In this document: piece after piece, positions 1-7,762 of the stretch | Layout: the number at the start of each line of letters is the position of its first letter | Position numbering within the stretch: the stretch's first letter is position 1 | Program-made: the position numbers and the translations under genes | DNA from: an uncultured Macromonas sp. | GTDB taxonomy: Bacteria > Pseudomonadota > Gammaproteobacteria > Burkholderiales > Burkholderiaceae | Assembly: GCA_946481585.1 (NCBI GenBank) | Contig: CAMLOF010000058.1 | Coordinates: 1 to 12,877, forward strand | DNA length: 12,877 nucleotides | Direction of reading: 5' to 3' | The notes under the pieces: generated by a model | Told to the model about the DNA's origin: nothing | What the model saw: the letters and a program-made list of their open reading frames with translations, nothing else | The model's database searches: none

Positions 1-1426
<1,426 letters not shown>

Positions 1427-1432
1427 CCACCG

Positions 1433-1438
1433 ATTGTA
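1433..1438 (-). promoter_or_regulatory. Candidate -10 element for dnaE
   Basis: On the minus strand the hexamer TACAAT (5 of 6 to TATAAT) ends 6 bases before the dnaE ATG. A start site about 7 bases downstream would fall on or beside the ATG, giving a leaderless or nearly leaderless mRNA. No good -35 hexamer is visible 16-18 bases upstream, within the end of the chemoreceptor gene. Read-through from the receptor gene is the alternative source of dnaE transcript. Confidence 0.35.
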
Positions 1439-1447
1439 GGAAGGAAG

Positions 1448-3241
1448 TCAGAAGCTCTCCCACTCGTCGGTTACGGCCTCCGCCACGGGTTTGGCTGTGC
1501 TAACGGCGGAAGGGGCCGGGACGGTTGCTGATTTGCGCTCCGTGGAAGGCGTATGGAGCTTTCGCACCGCAGTTGATGCGGGCTCAGGCTTGGGTGCAGA
1601 TGCAAGCGCGGGGGCTGATGCAGGTGATCTCGCCGCCTTTGCCGGACCGGACTTGACCAGCACTGGCACCAGGGGTTTCAACGCACTCTGCCTGTCATCC
1701 AGCTTGAACACGGCCACAGCGTCCACCAGGGCAGCAGCCTGGCGGCTCAGGCTCTGGGTCGCGGTAGCGCTTTCCTCCACCAGCGCGGCGTTCTGCTGGG
1801 TGTCGCGGTCCATGTGGGTCACGGCGTCGCTCACCATGGCCATGCCCTGCGTCTGCTCGCGTGTGGCTGAGCTGATCTCTCCCACCAGATCGGTGACGCG
1901 GCGGATGGAATCCACCACCTCTCCCATGGTGGCGCCCGCCCGGTCAGCCAGCGCCGTGCCCTGCGATACGCGCTCCACACTGGCGGTGATGAGGGCTTTG
2001 ATCTCCTTGGCCGCTTCAGCGCTGCGCTGCGCCAGGCTGCGCACCTCTCCGGCCACAACCGCAAAGCCCCGGCCTTGCTCGCCTGCCCGCGCGGCTTCCA
2101 CCGCAGCGTTGAGCGCCAGGATGTTGGTCTGGAAGGCAATGCCGTCGATCACCGCGATGATGTCGGCAATCTTCTGGCTGCTGGTGTCGATGTCGCGCAT
2201 GGTGTCCACCACCTGCGCCACAACATCGCCACCGGAACTGGCCACACCCGAGGCGCTGAGCGCCAGTTGGTTGGCTTGCTGTGCGCTTTCTGCGTTCTGC
2301 TGCACGGTAGTGCCCAGTTGCTCCATGGCTGCGGCCGTCTGCTCCAGCGTGCTGGCCTGCGCCTCGGTGCGGGCGGCCAGGTCTTGCGTGCCCTGCGCAA
2401 GTTGCACGGTCGCGGTGGCCACGCTCTCGGCATTCGACCGCACTGCGCCAACAATGCGCTTGAGGTTCTCGTTCATGGTCCGCATGGCGGCCATCACGCT
2501 GTCTTGGTCACCCTCACGCAGGTGGAAGCTGTAGGTCAGGTCCCCGCCTGCCACGGTCTGCGCAGCCTGGCGCACTTCCCGGGGCTCGGCGCCCAGCGCC
2601 CGTACCAGCCCGCCAATAATCCACATTGACAAGCCCAATCCGACCGCACAGGCAACCGCAATCGAAGCAAATACCGTCCACAGCACCACCTGGCTGTCGG
2701 ACTTGGCTTGTTCGTAAGCCTTGCGTGATTCATCCAGTTGCACTTGAATGAGCCCAGCCACCACCTCCTGCAACGGGTCGAAGACGGGATACATCTCCCG
2801 AGCCCGGAATTCAGCGACGCCCGCCTGGTTTCCGCCACGCAGCAGCGATTCGAGTTTGTCGGTGCTGGCATCGGTCACCTTGAACATGGGTTCTATGCGT
2901 GCCACCAGCGCAGCCTCTTCGCTGGTCAGGCGCGTAGCCCGGTATGCCTGCCATGTGTCAGTGATTTCCTTGCGGGCGACCTGCACTGCCTTCAGCGCGT
3001 CTGCGGGCGTGAAGGAACCATCAGCGGCTTTGTGGGCGGCATCGACGATGTTGACGGCGTACATGTCCGCCACTTTTTTGAGCTGGGACAGAGGCACGAC
3101 GCGGTCCGCGTAAAGGGTCTCGACCCGCCGCTCGGCCTTGTGCAACTCGTACGCCCCCAAGGCCCCGACGCCCACCAACATGAGCAAGAGCACGCCCATC
3201 AGCAGCAAAAGCTGCGACTTGATCGTCAATCCCGTTTTCAT
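1448..3241 (-). CDS. Methyl-accepting chemotaxis protein with CheR/CheB tether
   Basis: This is an inner-membrane chemoreceptor of 597 residues that signals to CheA/CheW. TM1 spans about residues 10-30. A ~150-residue periplasmic domain follows, which I read as a four-helix bundle (4HB_MCP type), and TM2 spans about 184-213. Then come a HAMP linker to about 262 and a long cytoplasmic signalling coiled coil closely resembling Tsr. The hairpin tip is at about 361-400 ([20 protein letters not shown]). Q301, Q308 and E489/E490 are likely methylation/deamidation positions by comparison with Tsr. Residues ~515-592 are an Ala/Pro-rich flexible linker, and the protein ends in EWESF. This fits the xWxxF pentapeptide (NWETF/NWESF in Tar/Tsr) that tethers CheR and CheB. 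The ligand is unknown. No other che genes are in view, so this is an orphan receptor locus. The start ATG has a modest GGAA site buried in an inverted repeat. An FNR-like box lies upstream, so oxygen-dependent expression is likely. Confidence 0.95.
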   Translation of the reverse strand: MKTGLTIKSQLLLLMGVLLLMLVGVGALGAYELHKAERRVETLYADRVVPLSQLKKVADMYAVNIVDAAHKAADGSFTPADALKAVQVARKEITDTWQAYRATRLTSEEAALVARIEPMFKVTDASTDKLESLLRGGNQAGVAEFRAREMYPVFDPLQEVVAGLIQVQLDESRKAYEQAKSDSQVVLWTVFASIAVACAVGLGLSMWIIGGLVRALGAEPREVRQAAQTVAGGDLTYSFHLREGDQDSVMAAMRTMNENLKRIVGAVRSNAESVATATVQLAQGTQDLAARTEAQASTLEQTAAAMEQLGTTVQQNAESAQQANQLALSASGVASSGGDVVAQVVDTMRDIDTSSQKIADIIAVIDGIAFQTNILALNAAVEAARAGEQGRGFAVVAGEVRSLAQRSAEAAKEIKALITASVERVSQGTALADRAGATMGEVVDSIRRVTDLVGEISSATREQTQGMAMVSDAVTHMDRDTQQNAALVEESATATQSLSRQAAALVDAVAVFKLDDRQSALKPLVPVLVKSGPAKAARSPASAPALASAPKPEPASTAVRKLHTPSTERKSATVPAPSAVSTAKPVAEAVTDEWESF

Positions 3242-3254
3242 GGCAATTCCGTTT
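3227..3254 (-). repeat. Imperfect direct repeat across the chemoreceptor start codon
   Basis: On the minus strand AAACGGAATTG (3254-3244) lies just before the ATG. AAACGGGATTG (3237-3227) covers part of codon 2 through codon 5. The two differ at one of 11 bases. The distal arm of the leader inverted repeat (3298-3307) can pair with either copy, with one G-U pair in the second case. This may be chance or may give alternative RNA folds. Confidence 0.4.
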
Positions 3255-3307
3255 GAATTTCAGATATGTCACCACAGGCCACCCGGGGAACATCTTCAAA
3301 CGGAATT
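3245..3307 (-). repeat. Perfect 13-base inverted repeat in chemoreceptor leader, covering the RBS
   Basis: The arms are AATTCCGTTTGAA at 3245-3257 and its exact reverse complement TTCAAACGGAATT at 3295-3307, separated by 37 bases. The repeat stops at both ends (no pairing of 3244/3308 or 3258/3294). In the receptor mRNA the proximal arm contains the only Shine-Dalgarno-like bases (CGGAA) and ends 3 bases before the ATG. A 13-base-pair stem would therefore hide the ribosome binding site. The sequence is directly visible. A regulatory role, such as an RNA switch, thermometer or protein binding site, is inference. Confidence 0.6.
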
Positions 3308-3342
3308 ATTCAGCAATCAAAAACCGAAGCTGAAAATTACAC

Positions 3343-3350
3343 CCTATATC
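3343..3350 (-). promoter_or_regulatory. Candidate -10 element of the FNR-dependent chemoreceptor promoter
   Basis: The minus strand reads GATATAGG here, with TATAGG or GATATA as possible -10 hexamers. A start near 3336-3338 would place the centre of the FNR box (3380.5) about 42-44 bases upstream. That is the class II activator position (-41.5) known for FNR. The -10 match itself is only moderate. Confidence 0.35.
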
Positions 3351-3373
3351 TCACAAAATAAATTCAAGACAAT

Positions 3374-3387
3374 TTGATATCAATCAA
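3374..3387. promoter_or_regulatory. FNR/Anr-type binding site
   Basis: The sequence TTGAT-ATCA-ATCAA matches the FNR/Anr consensus TTGAT-N4-ATCAA at all ten specified positions. It lies 132 bases upstream of the chemoreceptor ATG and 60 bases beyond the DUF599 stop. Because both genes read leftwards, it can only serve the receptor. FNR-type proteins activate genes under low oxygen through an Fe-S cluster. Binding in vivo is inferred, since the regulator gene is not in the window. Confidence 0.65.
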
Positions 3388-3447
3388 ATCACATCAAGGC
3401 ATGCATCAAAATTCAAAATCAAACGACCAGCCATATATCATCAAAAA

Positions 3448-4143
3448 TCACTCACGCAATATGGAGAGAACTTCTGACCGAAACTCTCGGCTGTAGAGAA
3501 TGAGCACAACCAATCCCGTGGCCATGATCATGCCCACCGGTGATATGAACCACGCCAAGGCGGCGAACGAAAAATAGTACGCACGCAAACCGTCGTTGAA
3601 GCTTTCTGCTGCGGCTCCCACCATGGCAGCGGCCCGATCTGCGTAGACCTTTCGATCGAACTTGCCGCTGTCAAAATCCTCTGGCGGCGGCATGGACCCG
3701 ATCACCAACGCCACGAAGGTGTATTGACGCATACACCACGAAAACCGGAAGAAGGCATAGACAAATATGCCAATCAGCACCAAAACCTTGAATTCAAAGA
3801 CAATCAGAGGCGTGGATTGTGCAAATGGTATTTCGCTCATCAACTCAGTGGCCTTTTCAGTCGTACCAAGCACGGCAAACAGGCCACCGATCACAAGAAT
3901 CGCGGTGGATGAGAAGAAAGATGGCGTCTGCGACAGGCTCTGGGTGATGAGGCCGTCGAGCATGCGGGGGTCGCGGGCGGTGGCTTGGCGCATCCAGTAG
4001 GCGCGATACCGGTTGGTGGTGGCCAGCAAGGAAGGCCGCCGCTGTCCCCAAACCTTGGCGAACCAGGCGTACCCCACCCACAACGTGAAAAAGCCGACCA
4101 GCGCCAACCAGTCGGCCCAGGGAAGCATGCTGAGAATCTTCAT
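3448..4143 (-). CDS. DUF599 family inner-membrane protein
   Basis: This membrane protein has 231 residues, and I recognise it as DUF599 (PF04654), a family of unknown function. Four hydrophobic segments fit membrane helices: about residues 10-29, 75-95, 115-135 and 190-217. Typical features are the early NRYRAYWMRQ stretch (44-53), which leads into a cytoplasmic or periplasmic loop, and FNDGLRAYYFSFAALAWF (182-199), the best-conserved part of the family. The start ATG at 4143 has no convincing Shine-Dalgarno sequence. A TAAGAT hexamer sits 6 bases upstream, which may mean a very short or absent leader. The gene lies 51 bases downstream of the flavodoxin-like gene on the same strand, with a weak hairpin between them. 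It is followed by the AT-rich regulatory gap of the chemoreceptor. The context does not reveal a function. Confidence 0.85.
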   Translation of the reverse strand: MKILSMLPWADWLALVGFFTLWVGYAWFAKVWGQRRPSLLATTNRYRAYWMRQATARDPRMLDGLITQSLSQTPSFFSSTAILVIGGLFAVLGTTEKATELMSEIPFAQSTPLIVFEFKVLVLIGIFVYAFFRFSWCMRQYTFVALVIGSMPPPEDFDSGKFDRKVYADRAAAMVGAAAESFNDGLRAYYFSFAALAWFISPVGMIMATGLVVLILYSREFRSEVLSILRE

Positions 4144-4149
4144 GCGGCC

Positions 4150-4155
4150 ATCTTA
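4150..4155 (-). promoter_or_regulatory. Candidate -10 element for the DUF599 gene
   Basis: The minus-strand hexamer TAAGAT (4 of 6 to TATAAT) is followed by 6 bases and the ATG. This is the same arrangement as at dnaE, and it would give a leaderless or near-leaderless transcript. No convincing -35 is visible. Confidence 0.25.
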
Positions 4156-4163
4156 CGATGGCA

Positions 4164-4188
4164 CCGGCCCGTTTTGCGTACGGGTCGG
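4164..4188 (-). terminator. Weak hairpin after the flavodoxin-like gene
   Basis: An inverted repeat lies just downstream of the flavodoxin-like stop. On the minus-strand RNA it gives CCG-A-CCCGU, a 7-base loop, then ACGGG-C-CGG: five plus three pairs around one A-C mismatch. No U-tract follows, so it is a poor intrinsic terminator. It could be a partial terminator or an mRNA 3' stabilising structure. Confidence 0.25.
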
Positions 4189-4194
4189 CAAGAC

Positions 4195-4749
4195 TCAGCC
4201 CTTCAACCGTTCAGCAAGCTGCGCCACGCGCTCGCCCAGCAGGCGTGCGGTTTCCAGGTCGCCCGGGTTCATGTCGGCGGCGCCCACGTCTGAAGGGGTC
4301 TGCCCCATCACGCCGCTGGACGAAGCCAGGTAACCCACGTCGTCGCGCTGGGAGGCCTTGGTGTTGTGGAAGCTCACGCCATTGCCCACCCAGATACCGC
4401 CGTGCTGCATGGCAAGCGTGAACATGTAGTGCAAGGTAGAAAGCTTGTCACCGTTGATGTTGGAGCTGTTGGTGAAAGCGGCAAAGATTTTGTCTTTCCA
4501 TTGCTGCGTGTACCAGGGCTTGCTGGACGCATCGGCGAACTTCTTGAACTGCCAGCTCACGCTGCCCATGTAGGTGGGGCTGCCCAGGATGATGGCGTCT
4601 GCTGCAGCCAGTGCGTCCCAGCCACCTTCGGGCAGGTTGCCCTCTGCGTCGATGGCCAGCAGTTCGGCACCCGCGCCTTGGGCGACAGACTGGGCGAGGC
4701 GCTGGGTGTGACCGTAACCCGAGTGGTAAACGACGATGATTTTTGCCAT
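4195..4749 (-). CDS. Flavodoxin-family NAD(P)H-dependent FMN oxidoreductase (WrbA-like)
   Basis: This is a cytoplasmic flavoprotein of 184 residues, probably an FMN-dependent quinone or electrophile reductase. The N-terminus KIIVVYHSGYGHTQRLA (3-19) has the beta strand and phosphate-binding loop of flavodoxins. GSPTYMGSVSWQFKKF (56-71) and AFTNSSN (91-97) match the other flavin-contacting loops. Length and the GSPTYMG motif resemble WrbA, but similarity is not strict enough for me to assign the symbol. The substrate is unknown. An AGGAG site at 4759-4763 sits 9 bases before the ATG at 4749. The gene lies 48 bases downstream of the pirin gene on the same strand and is probably co-transcribed with it under the divergent LysR regulator. 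Both proteins are often linked to redox or electrophile stress, which is consistent with a shared role but does not prove one. Confidence 0.88.
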   Translation of the reverse strand: MAKIIVVYHSGYGHTQRLAQSVAQGAGAELLAIDAEGNLPEGGWDALAAADAIILGSPTYMGSVSWQFKKFADASSKPWYTQQWKDKIFAAFTNSSNINGDKLSTLHYMFTLAMQHGGIWVGNGVSFHNTKASQRDDVGYLASSSGVMGQTPSDVGAADMNPGDLETARLLGERVAQLAERLKG

Positions 4750-4797
4750 GTTTGCTTGCTCCTGTGATGAACTGGCGCTTGGCGCGCCTTGAAAAAA

Positions 4798-5499
4798 TCA
4801 GTTTTCCAGATCGAACACCAGCACTTCGGCGTCGTGCCCGTTGGCCAGCGTGACGCGGGATTCACCTTGCAGCAGTGCTGCGTCGCCCGCCTGCAGGCGC
4901 TGGCCGTTGACCTCCAGCTCACCACGCACCAAGTGCACGTAGCCCCGGCGCGCAGGGTTCAAAGCCAGTTCGGCCGTTTCGTCACCATCGAACAGCCCGG
5001 CGTACATTGCCGCATCCGCATGGATGGTCACCGAGCCGTCGGCGCCGTCGGGCGAGGCCACCAGGCGCAGTTGACCGCGCTTGTCGGTCTCGGCGAAGGC
5101 TTTCTGCTCGTAGCTGGGCGCAATGCCGGTCACATTGGGTTCGATCCAGATCTGCAGGAAATGCGTGGTCTGGTTGGGTGCATGGTTGAACTCGCTGTGC
5201 ATCACGCCACGGCCTGCGCTCATGCGCTGCACCTCGCCGGGGGGAATACCCTTGACGTTGCCCATGCTGTCCTGGTGCGCCAGTTCACCCTGCAGCACAT
5301 AGCTGATGATTTCCATGTCGCGGTGGCCGTGCGTGCCAAAGCCAGTGCCGGGGGCAATGCGGTCTTCGTTGATGACGCGCAGATTGCCCCAGCCCATGTG
5401 GGCCGGGTCGTAATAGCCCGCGAACGAGAAGGAGTGATAGCTCTTGAGCCAGCCGTGGTCAGCGTAACCACGCTCCTGGGAACGACGCAATGTGATCAT
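4798..5499 (-). CDS. Pirin family protein (YhhW-like cupin, possible quercetin 2,3-dioxygenase)
   Basis: This bicupin protein of 233 residues is almost the size of E. coli YhhW, a pirin with quercetin 2,3-dioxygenase activity in vitro. Its opening, ITLRRSQERGYADHGWLKSY, matches the family. The metal ligands of the N-terminal cupin are all present: H57 and H59 in GTHGHRDMEI, and H101 and E103 in GVMHSEFNH. The C-terminal cupin (about 145-233) lacks a metal set, as usual. I choose the ATG at 5499 because a strong GGAGG (5505-5509) precedes it by 5 bases. The reading frame stays open upstream, but that part has no family similarity. The gene heads the pirin/flavodoxin pair and is transcribed away from the LysR gene. 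The physiological substrate is unknown; the quercetinase label comes from homologues. Confidence 0.93.
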   Translation of the reverse strand: MITLRRSQERGYADHGWLKSYHSFSFAGYYDPAHMGWGNLRVINEDRIAPGTGFGTHGHRDMEIISYVLQGELAHQDSMGNVKGIPPGEVQRMSAGRGVMHSEFNHAPNQTTHFLQIWIEPNVTGIAPSYEQKAFAETDKRGQLRLVASPDGADGSVTIHADAAMYAGLFDGDETAELALNPARRGYVHLVRGELEVNGQRLQAGDAALLQGESRVTLANGHDAEVLVFDLEN

Positions 5500-5504
5500 G
5501 GGGA

Positions 5505-5509
5505 CCTCC
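5505..5509 (-). promoter_or_regulatory. Ribosome binding site of the pirin gene
   Basis: GGAGG on the minus strand, 5 bases before the ATG at 5499. It decides the start, because the frame remains open upstream for another 29 codons without family similarity. Confidence 0.8.
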
Positions 5510-5585
5510 GGTTGTTGCTGAATGCCAATGGGTTCACTGTACCTATACGGCACACCGATGACGCCGCACTGGTTTGGTGGCATCA

Positions 5586-5600
5586 TTCAAATTCACTGAA
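5586..5600. promoter_or_regulatory. Candidate LysR binding site (T-N11-A dyad)
   Basis: TTCA-N7-TGAA contains the T-N11-A core (T5587 to A5599) typical of LysR-type recognition sites. It lies in the 117-base divergent gap, centred 24 bases before the LysR ATG and 94 bases before the pirin ATG. If pirin transcription starts after the TATAGG at 5547-5542 (minus strand), the dyad centre is near -58, close to where LysR recognition sites usually sit. TTCACTG also recurs at 5533-5539, which might be an activation half-site. Binding is inferred. Confidence 0.4.
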
Positions 5601-5616
5601 CACAGACGCCTTCAGC

Positions 5617-6579
5617 ATGCAAAAACAGCGCGTAGCCCTTTCGCCCGAGAACCTTCACCTGGTGGAAACGGTGGCCCGCACGGGCAGCATGGCCGCTGCC
5701 GCCCGCGAGCTGGGCCTGGTGCCCAGCGCCCTAACCTACCGCGTGCGCCAGATGGAGGATGCGCTGGACGTGCTGCTGTTCGACCGTCGATCGCGCCGTG
5801 CGCAGCTCACCCCGGCGGGGGCTGAACTGCTGCGCGCGGGCGAACACCTGCTGCTGGAGCTGGATGCGGTGGCACAGCGCGTGAAACGGGTGGCCACTGG
5901 GTGGGAGCCGCAGTTCACCATTGCCGCAGATGCCATTGTTTCGCGCACCACGCTGTTCGAGCTGTGCGAGGCGTTCTACAGCCTGGGAGCCCCCACCCGG
6001 CTGCGCCTTCGGTCGGAAACGCTCTCGGGCACGCTGGAGGTGGTGCTCAACGGCCAGGCCGATCTGGCGCTGGGGGTATCCATGCACGGCACATCTTCTT
6101 CCAGCCTTCGCTTCGAGCAGCTTGGCGAGGTGACCTTTGTGTTCGTCGTGGCGCCACACCATCCGCTGGCTTCGGTCTCCCACACGCTCACAGCTGCCGA
6201 ACTGCAACAGCACCGCGTGGTGGCCGTGGCCGACTCCACACAGCGCGGAGGCGGCCTGAGTTTTGGCCTGTTGCCGGGGCAAGACGTGTTGACGGTGCCC
6301 ACCATGCAACACAAGCTCGAAGCGCAACTGCGCGGGTTGGGCTGCGGCTCACTGCCGCTGCCCCTGGTACAGCCCTACATACAAGCAGGGCACCTGGTGC
6401 GCAAGGATGTGGCCCTGCCCCCACGCATCTACCAGCCAGGCTATGCCTGGCGCCTGCCCCATGCAGACCGCCTGTCGGCCGACAGCAACACCCATGGCCG
6501 CGCCATGGAATGGTGGCTCACGCAATTGGCCAGCCCGCAAACCCGCCGAGCTCTGCTGGAAAACCACTACCAACGGTGA
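5617..6579 (+). CDS. LysR family transcriptional regulator
   Basis: This DNA-binding regulator has 320 residues. The N-terminal winged helix-turn-helix spans about residues 8-67: ENLHLVETVARTGSMAAAA, then a recognition helix region around PSALTYRVRQMEDAL, then LLFDRRSRRAQLTPAG. These are standard LysR signatures. The remainder, about 95-300, is the periplasmic-binding-protein-like effector domain. The ATG at 5617 starts just where family similarity starts. Its Shine-Dalgarno is weak, and no alternative start lies close upstream in frame. The gene diverges from the pirin/flavodoxin pair, the usual arrangement for a LysR protein that controls its neighbour and itself. The inducer is unknown; a quinone, flavonoid-like or other reactive compound would fit the targets, but this is a guess. 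The FAD oxidoreductase gene downstream has its own ribosome binding site 72 bases after this stop. Confidence 0.93.
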   Translation: MQKQRVALSPENLHLVETVARTGSMAAAARELGLVPSALTYRVRQMEDALDVLLFDRRSRRAQLTPAGAELLRAGEHLLLELDAVAQRVKRVATGWEPQFTIAADAIVSRTTLFELCEAFYSLGAPTRLRLRSETLSGTLEVVLNGQADLALGVSMHGTSSSSLRFEQLGEVTFVFVVAPHHPLASVSHTLTAAELQQHRVVAVADSTQRGGGLSFGLLPGQDVLTVPTMQHKLEAQLRGLGCGSLPLPLVQPYIQAGHLVRKDVALPPRIYQPGYAWRLPHADRLSADSNTHGRAMEWWLTQLASPQTRRALLENHYQR

Positions 6580-6651
6580 CCACGCTTGATGAGCGCAAGC
6601 GCTGTTACAGTGAGTCCTGAAGAGACAGTCCCCACATCTACGGAGAACCCT

Positions 6652-7752
6652 ATGCCGAAACCGAAGCGCGCACCCAGCCAACGCACTGCCAACGGTCCTT
6701 CGGCGCCGCCACGCCACATTGCCGTGGTGGGCGCAGGCATGGCCGGGGTGACCTGTGCGCGAACTCTGGTGCAAGCCGGACACCGCGTGACCTTGCTGGA
6801 AAAAAGCAAGGGCGTTGGCGGGCGCATGGCCACGCGCCGCAGCGAATTTGGTGGCTTCGACCATGGCGCGCAGTACTTCACGGTGCGCGACCCCCGCTTT
6901 GCGCTTGCGCTCAAGACCACACCTGGCCTGGCTGCCCCCTGGCGCGTGAACACCGTGCGCGTGCTTGACGCGCTGGGCCAGACGCTGGCCACCGCCCCTG
7001 CCCCCTCCGAAGTGCACTGGGTGGCCTCGCCCGGCATGAGTTCGCTGGTCAAGGCCTGGGCCGAACCACTGGCAGACGGCCGCCTGAACGCCCGTGTGCT
7101 GCCGGAGACCCAGGTCACGCGCATCGAACCCGATGCCCTGCACCCCAAGCAGTGGCAGTTGCGCACCGAATCGCCCGACGGGGCCCAGCAGGTGCACGGC
7201 GGCTTTGACCAGGTGGTGCTCGCCCTGCCCCACGTGCAGGCGCAGCAGTTGCTGCAAGCATCCCAATTGGCCCCGGCCCTGCTCGACGCGCTGACGGGCG
7301 TGCAGGTTTCACCCTGCTGGACGCTGATGCTGGCCTTCCCGCAAGCCATGCAGCCTGGGCTGGCGCAGTTCGGCCCGCACTGGCACGCAGCGCGCAGCGA
7401 CCACCACCGCATCCGCTGGGTGGCGCGCGAAACCAGCAAACCCGGCCGCAGCCAGGTGGAACGCTGGACCGTGCAGGCCAGCCCCGAGTGGTCTGCCGAG
7501 CACCTGGAAGACGACGCCGAGCGCGTGGCCGCCAAGCTGCTCAAGGGCTTTGCCGAGATCACCGGCATACGCGCCACGCCCAGCCATGCTGTGGCCCACC
7601 GTTGGCGCTACGCGCAAACGCGCAAGCCACTGGGCCGCCCCTACCTGTGGGATGCCAAGCTGGGCATTGGCCTGTGCGGCGACTGGTGCCTGGGCTACCG
7701 CGTGGAAAGCGCCTTCGTCTCGGGTCTGGATCTGGCGCTGGCCATCGCCTGA
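6652..7752 (+). CDS. NAD(P)/FAD-dependent oxidoreductase, renalase-like
   Basis: This flavoprotein has 366 residues from the chosen start. [18 protein letters not shown] (22-39) is the dinucleotide-binding GxGxxG fold, followed by the acidic end of strand 2 ([16 protein letters not shown], 48-63) and FDHGAQYFT (69-77). The C-terminus [10 protein letters not shown] contains the conserved GD that contacts FAD. This combination is typical of renalase-like amine-oxidase-fold proteins (COG3380 type), whose bacterial substrates are mostly unknown. I prefer the ATG at 6652 because GGAGAA (6642-6647) is well placed and the Rossmann fold starts 20 residues later. An ATG at 6589 would add 21 residues with no evident domain. 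The gene starts a compact plus-strand series: gluQ follows after 10 bases. A functional link to tRNA modification is not evident. A possible -10 (TTACAGT) lies at 6605-6611. Confidence 0.88.
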   Translation: MPKPKRAPSQRTANGPSAPPRHIAVVGAGMAGVTCARTLVQAGHRVTLLEKSKGVGGRMATRRSEFGGFDHGAQYFTVRDPRFALALKTTPGLAAPWRVNTVRVLDALGQTLATAPAPSEVHWVASPGMSSLVKAWAEPLADGRLNARVLPETQVTRIEPDALHPKQWQLRTESPDGAQQVHGGFDQVVLALPHVQAQQLLQASQLAPALLDALTGVQVSPCWTLMLAFPQAMQPGLAQFGPHWHAARSDHHRIRWVARETSKPGRSQVERWTVQASPEWSAEHLEDDAERVAAKLLKGFAEITGIRATPSHAVAHRWRYAQTRKPLGRPYLWDAKLGIGLCGDWCLGYRVESAFVSGLDLALAIA

Positions 7753-7762
7753 CGGAGCGCCG

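Noticed and set aside
3021..3293. Possible upstream open frame starting at the ATG at 3293 and overlapping the chemoreceptor start
   Set aside because: It would read most of its length inside the receptor gene in another frame, has no ribosome binding site and no recognisable protein.
3245..3307. Reading the 13-base inverted repeat as an invertible (phase-variable) segment
   Set aside because: The 37-base interior is too short for known invertible promoters, no recombinase gene is present, and the interior shows no outward promoter.
4774..4788. GGCGC-N5-GCGCC hairpin between the pirin stop and the flavodoxin-like start
   Set aside because: The T-run lies before the hairpin, not after it, on the transcribed strand, so it is not an intrinsic terminator. 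The stem is only 5 pairs.
4789..5616. Long upstream extension of the LysR frame
   Set aside because: It runs antisense through the whole pirin gene. LysR similarity begins at the ATG at 5617.
7550..7762. Upstream extension of the gluQ frame
   Set aside because: It overlaps the conserved C-terminus of the FAD oxidoreductase in another frame. The family N-terminus and ribosome binding site fit 7763.
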